A DNA stretch of 64,000 nt, from contig JAJDAL010000025.1 in assembly GCA_029261875.1 (NCBI GenBank), positions 1 through 64,000 of the forward strand, in the 5' to 3' direction. Each line of letters begins with the position of its first letter. Position 1 is the first letter of the stretch. The notes beneath the pieces are model-generated. The model worked only from the letters and a program-made list of their open reading frames with translations, was not told the DNA's origin and searched no databases. The position numbers and the translations under genes are program-made. Of this stretch, positions 62,655 to 64,000 are shown piece by piece. The stretch comes from Deltaproteobacteria bacterium. Lineage in GTDB: Bacteria > Myxococcota_A > UBA9160 > JAJDAL01.

Positions 62655-64000
62655 CGCGCATCGCCGCCGTGTTGCTGGTGCTGCTTTGGGGCGCTTCCGC
62701 CGCGGCGGCAGAGCCGATTCGGGTCGGATCCAAGAAGTTCACGGAATCCGTGATTCTCGGCGAATTGGGCGCCCACCTGCTGCGCGACGCGGGTTTCGAA
62801 ACCCGCCATCGCCGGGAGCTCGGGGGGACGCAGCTGCTGTGGGGAGCGCTCGTCGCCGGCGAACTCGACCTGTATCCCGAATACACGGGAACGCTCTTGC
62901 TGGAGATTCTGGCGGGGCAATCCTTTGAAGACCCCGCGTCACTGGAGACCCATCTGGCCGGTCTGGGAATCGGGATGAGTCGCCCGTTCGGGTTCAACAA
63001 CACCTATGCGATCGGCATGCTGGAGGCGCGCGCCGCGCAACTCGGCGTCGAACGCGTGTCCGATCTCGGCCGCCACCCGGGCTTGCGCTTCGGTTTCAGC
63101 AACGAGTTCATGGACCGCGAAGACGGCTGGCCGGGCTTGCGGCGTCGCTACGGGTTGCCCCAAAGCGATGTGCGCGGTCTCGATCACGATCTCGCCTATC
63201 GCGGTCTCGCGAGTGGTACGCTCGACGCCACGGATCTGTATTCCACGGACGCCGAGATCCGTTTCTACGACCTCCGCGTACTGCAAGACGATCGCGCCCA
63301 CTTTCCCGCCTACCACGCGATCTGGCTGTATCGTTTGGATCTCACACAGCGCGCAAGCGGTGCGGTCGCGGCGCTGGGCCAAATCGAAGGCAAGATCTCC
63401 GATCGCGCGATGTCGTCCATGAACGCCGCGGTCAAGTTGGATGGTGTGCGGGAATCCCAAGCCGCAGCGGACTTCCTGAATGGCCATTCGGGAATCGGGC
63501 TGGACGCAGAATTGGAAGTCGCGCACGTGTCCGCCGCGTCGCGCATCGCGGGGCACCTGTCGGAGCATTTGTTTCTGGTCGGAATCTCGCTGGCGGCGGC
63601 CATCGTCCTCGCGTTGCCCCTGGGCATTCTTGCGGCCAAACACACGCCGAGTAGTCAGCTGATTCTGGGCATCGTGGGAATGATTCAGACCATTCCCTCG
63701 CTTGCACTGTTGGTGTTCATGATCCCCCTGCTGGGGATTGGCGCGCCCCCCGCCATCGTCGCCCTGTTCCTCTACAGCTTGTTGCCGATCGTGCGCAACA
63801 CCCATGCGGGTCTCGTCGACATCCAACCTGCGTTGCGCGAGTCCGCCCAGGCGTTGGGACTTCCCGGTTGGGCGCGTTTGCGCAGCGTGGAGTTGCCCCT
63901 GGCCGCGCGCTCGATTCTCGCGGGCATCAAGACTTCCGCGGTCATCAACATCGGCACCGCGACGCTCGGCGCACTGATCGGAGCCGGCGGTTTGGGGCAA
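62651..64000 (+). CDS. osmoprotectant ABC transporter: substrate-binding and permease domains fused (truncated at window end)
   Basis: The GTG at 62651 overlaps the ATPase stop. After a signal peptide (VLLVLLWGASAAAA) comes a glycine-betaine/choline-type binding domain (IRVGSKKFTESVILGELGAH, YPEYTGTLLLEIL, LQDDRAHFPAYHA). At about residue 300 a permease domain begins (EHLFLVGISLAAAIVLALPL, ESAQALGLPGWARLRSVELP, GTATLGALIGAGGLGQ). Both domains are in one chain. The frame stays open to base 64000, so the C-terminus is missing. Ligand not established; quaternary amines are typical. Confidence 0.88.
   Translation, partial: MTRIAAVLLVLLWGASAAAAEPIRVGSKKFTESVILGELGAHLLRDAGFETRHRRELGGTQLLWGALVAGELDLYPEYTGTLLLEILAGQSFEDPASLETHLAGLGIGMSRPFGFNNTYAIGMLEARAAQLGVERVSDLGRHPGLRFGFSNEFMDREDGWPGLRRRYGLPQSDVRGLDHDLAYRGLASGTLDATDLYSTDAEIRFYDLRVLQDDRAHFPAYHAIWLYRLDLTQRASGAVAALGQIEGKISDRAMSSMNAAVKLDGVRESQAAADFLNGHSGIGLDAELEVAHVSAASRIAGHLSEHLFLVGISLAAAIVLALPLGILAAKHTPSSQLILGIVGMIQTIPSLALLVFMIPLLGIGAPPAIVALFLYSLLPIVRNTHAGLVDIQPALRESAQALGLPGWARLRSVELPLAARSILAGIKTSAVINIGTATLGALIGAGGLGQ

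Overview
The window is GC-rich (roughly two thirds G+C by eye), densely coded, and rich in GTG/TTG starts and 4-nt stop/start overlaps. It encodes lipid A and LPS-core functions (LpxD, GmhA), lipoproteins, c-type cytochromes, a rod-shape (Mre) operon, an hrcA-grpE-dnaK-dnaJ operon and groESL. This is the core genome of a Gram-negative, respiring bacterium of deltaproteobacterial grade (Myxococcota, Desulfobacterota or Binatota-like). The phylum is an inference from gene content. No tRNA, rRNA, CRISPR array, transposase or prophage is visible, so this is a chromosomal housekeeping stretch, not an island.

Layout. 1-9543: tail of an unidentified gene, then hrcA-grpE-dnaK-dnaJ, a lipoprotein resembling PBP activators, and lon. 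9628-11508: two divergent haem-binding proteins flanking a ten-unit degenerate repeat. 11576-15348: thiL (its 5' end lies in a 43-bp tandem duplication), a stand-alone receiver protein, larB-larC, and a 74-aa histone-fold protein with its own strong promoter and terminator. 15530-18426: groEL-groES diverging from lexA. 18458-20673: a tandem pair of 6-pyruvoyl-tetrahydropterin-synthase paralogues, GTP cyclohydrolase I, and an exported unknown. 20783-24153: an RpoD-like sigma factor with a long structured leader, and a PpiD-like foldase. 24317-30708: mreB-mreC-mreD-mrdA-rodA plus a HAD phosphatase. 30763-39130: trxA diverging from a nine-gene run (gmhA, an unknown, a macrodomain, a CcsA/HemX-like protein, hemA, hemC, cobA-hemD, hemB, a DUF4177-like gene). 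39146-46824: lipoprotein, flavin monooxygenase, membrane proteins, a CBS-domain protein, a GMC oxidoreductase with a Tat-exported small subunit, and a PLP-dependent deaminase/desulfhydrase. 46950-53779: aldehyde dehydrogenase, UspA, lpxD, rnhB, truD, cysK and a gamma-class carbonic anhydrase. 53811-58646: small membrane protein, polA, ECF sigma factor, zinc-finger anti-sigma and a periplasmic protein. 58651-64000: DUF2961 protein, DegT aminotransferase, thioesterase, and an osmoprotectant-type ABC transporter that runs off the end.

Most interesting points. (1) A bacterial histone-fold gene with a consensus promoter, strong Shine-Dalgarno and strong terminator, next to groEL. (2) Two adjacent PTPS-like genes whose active-site losses are complementary, suggesting an obligate heteromer, coupled to folE. 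(3) hrcA present but no CIRCE operator before hrcA or groES, with a different 10-bp palindrome upstream of groES. (4) A 43-bp duplication that puts a dead copy of the thiL start before the real one. (5) An orphan conserved protein plus macrodomain built into the haem operon. (6) A carbonic anhydrase whose conserved N-terminus has no canonical start codon.
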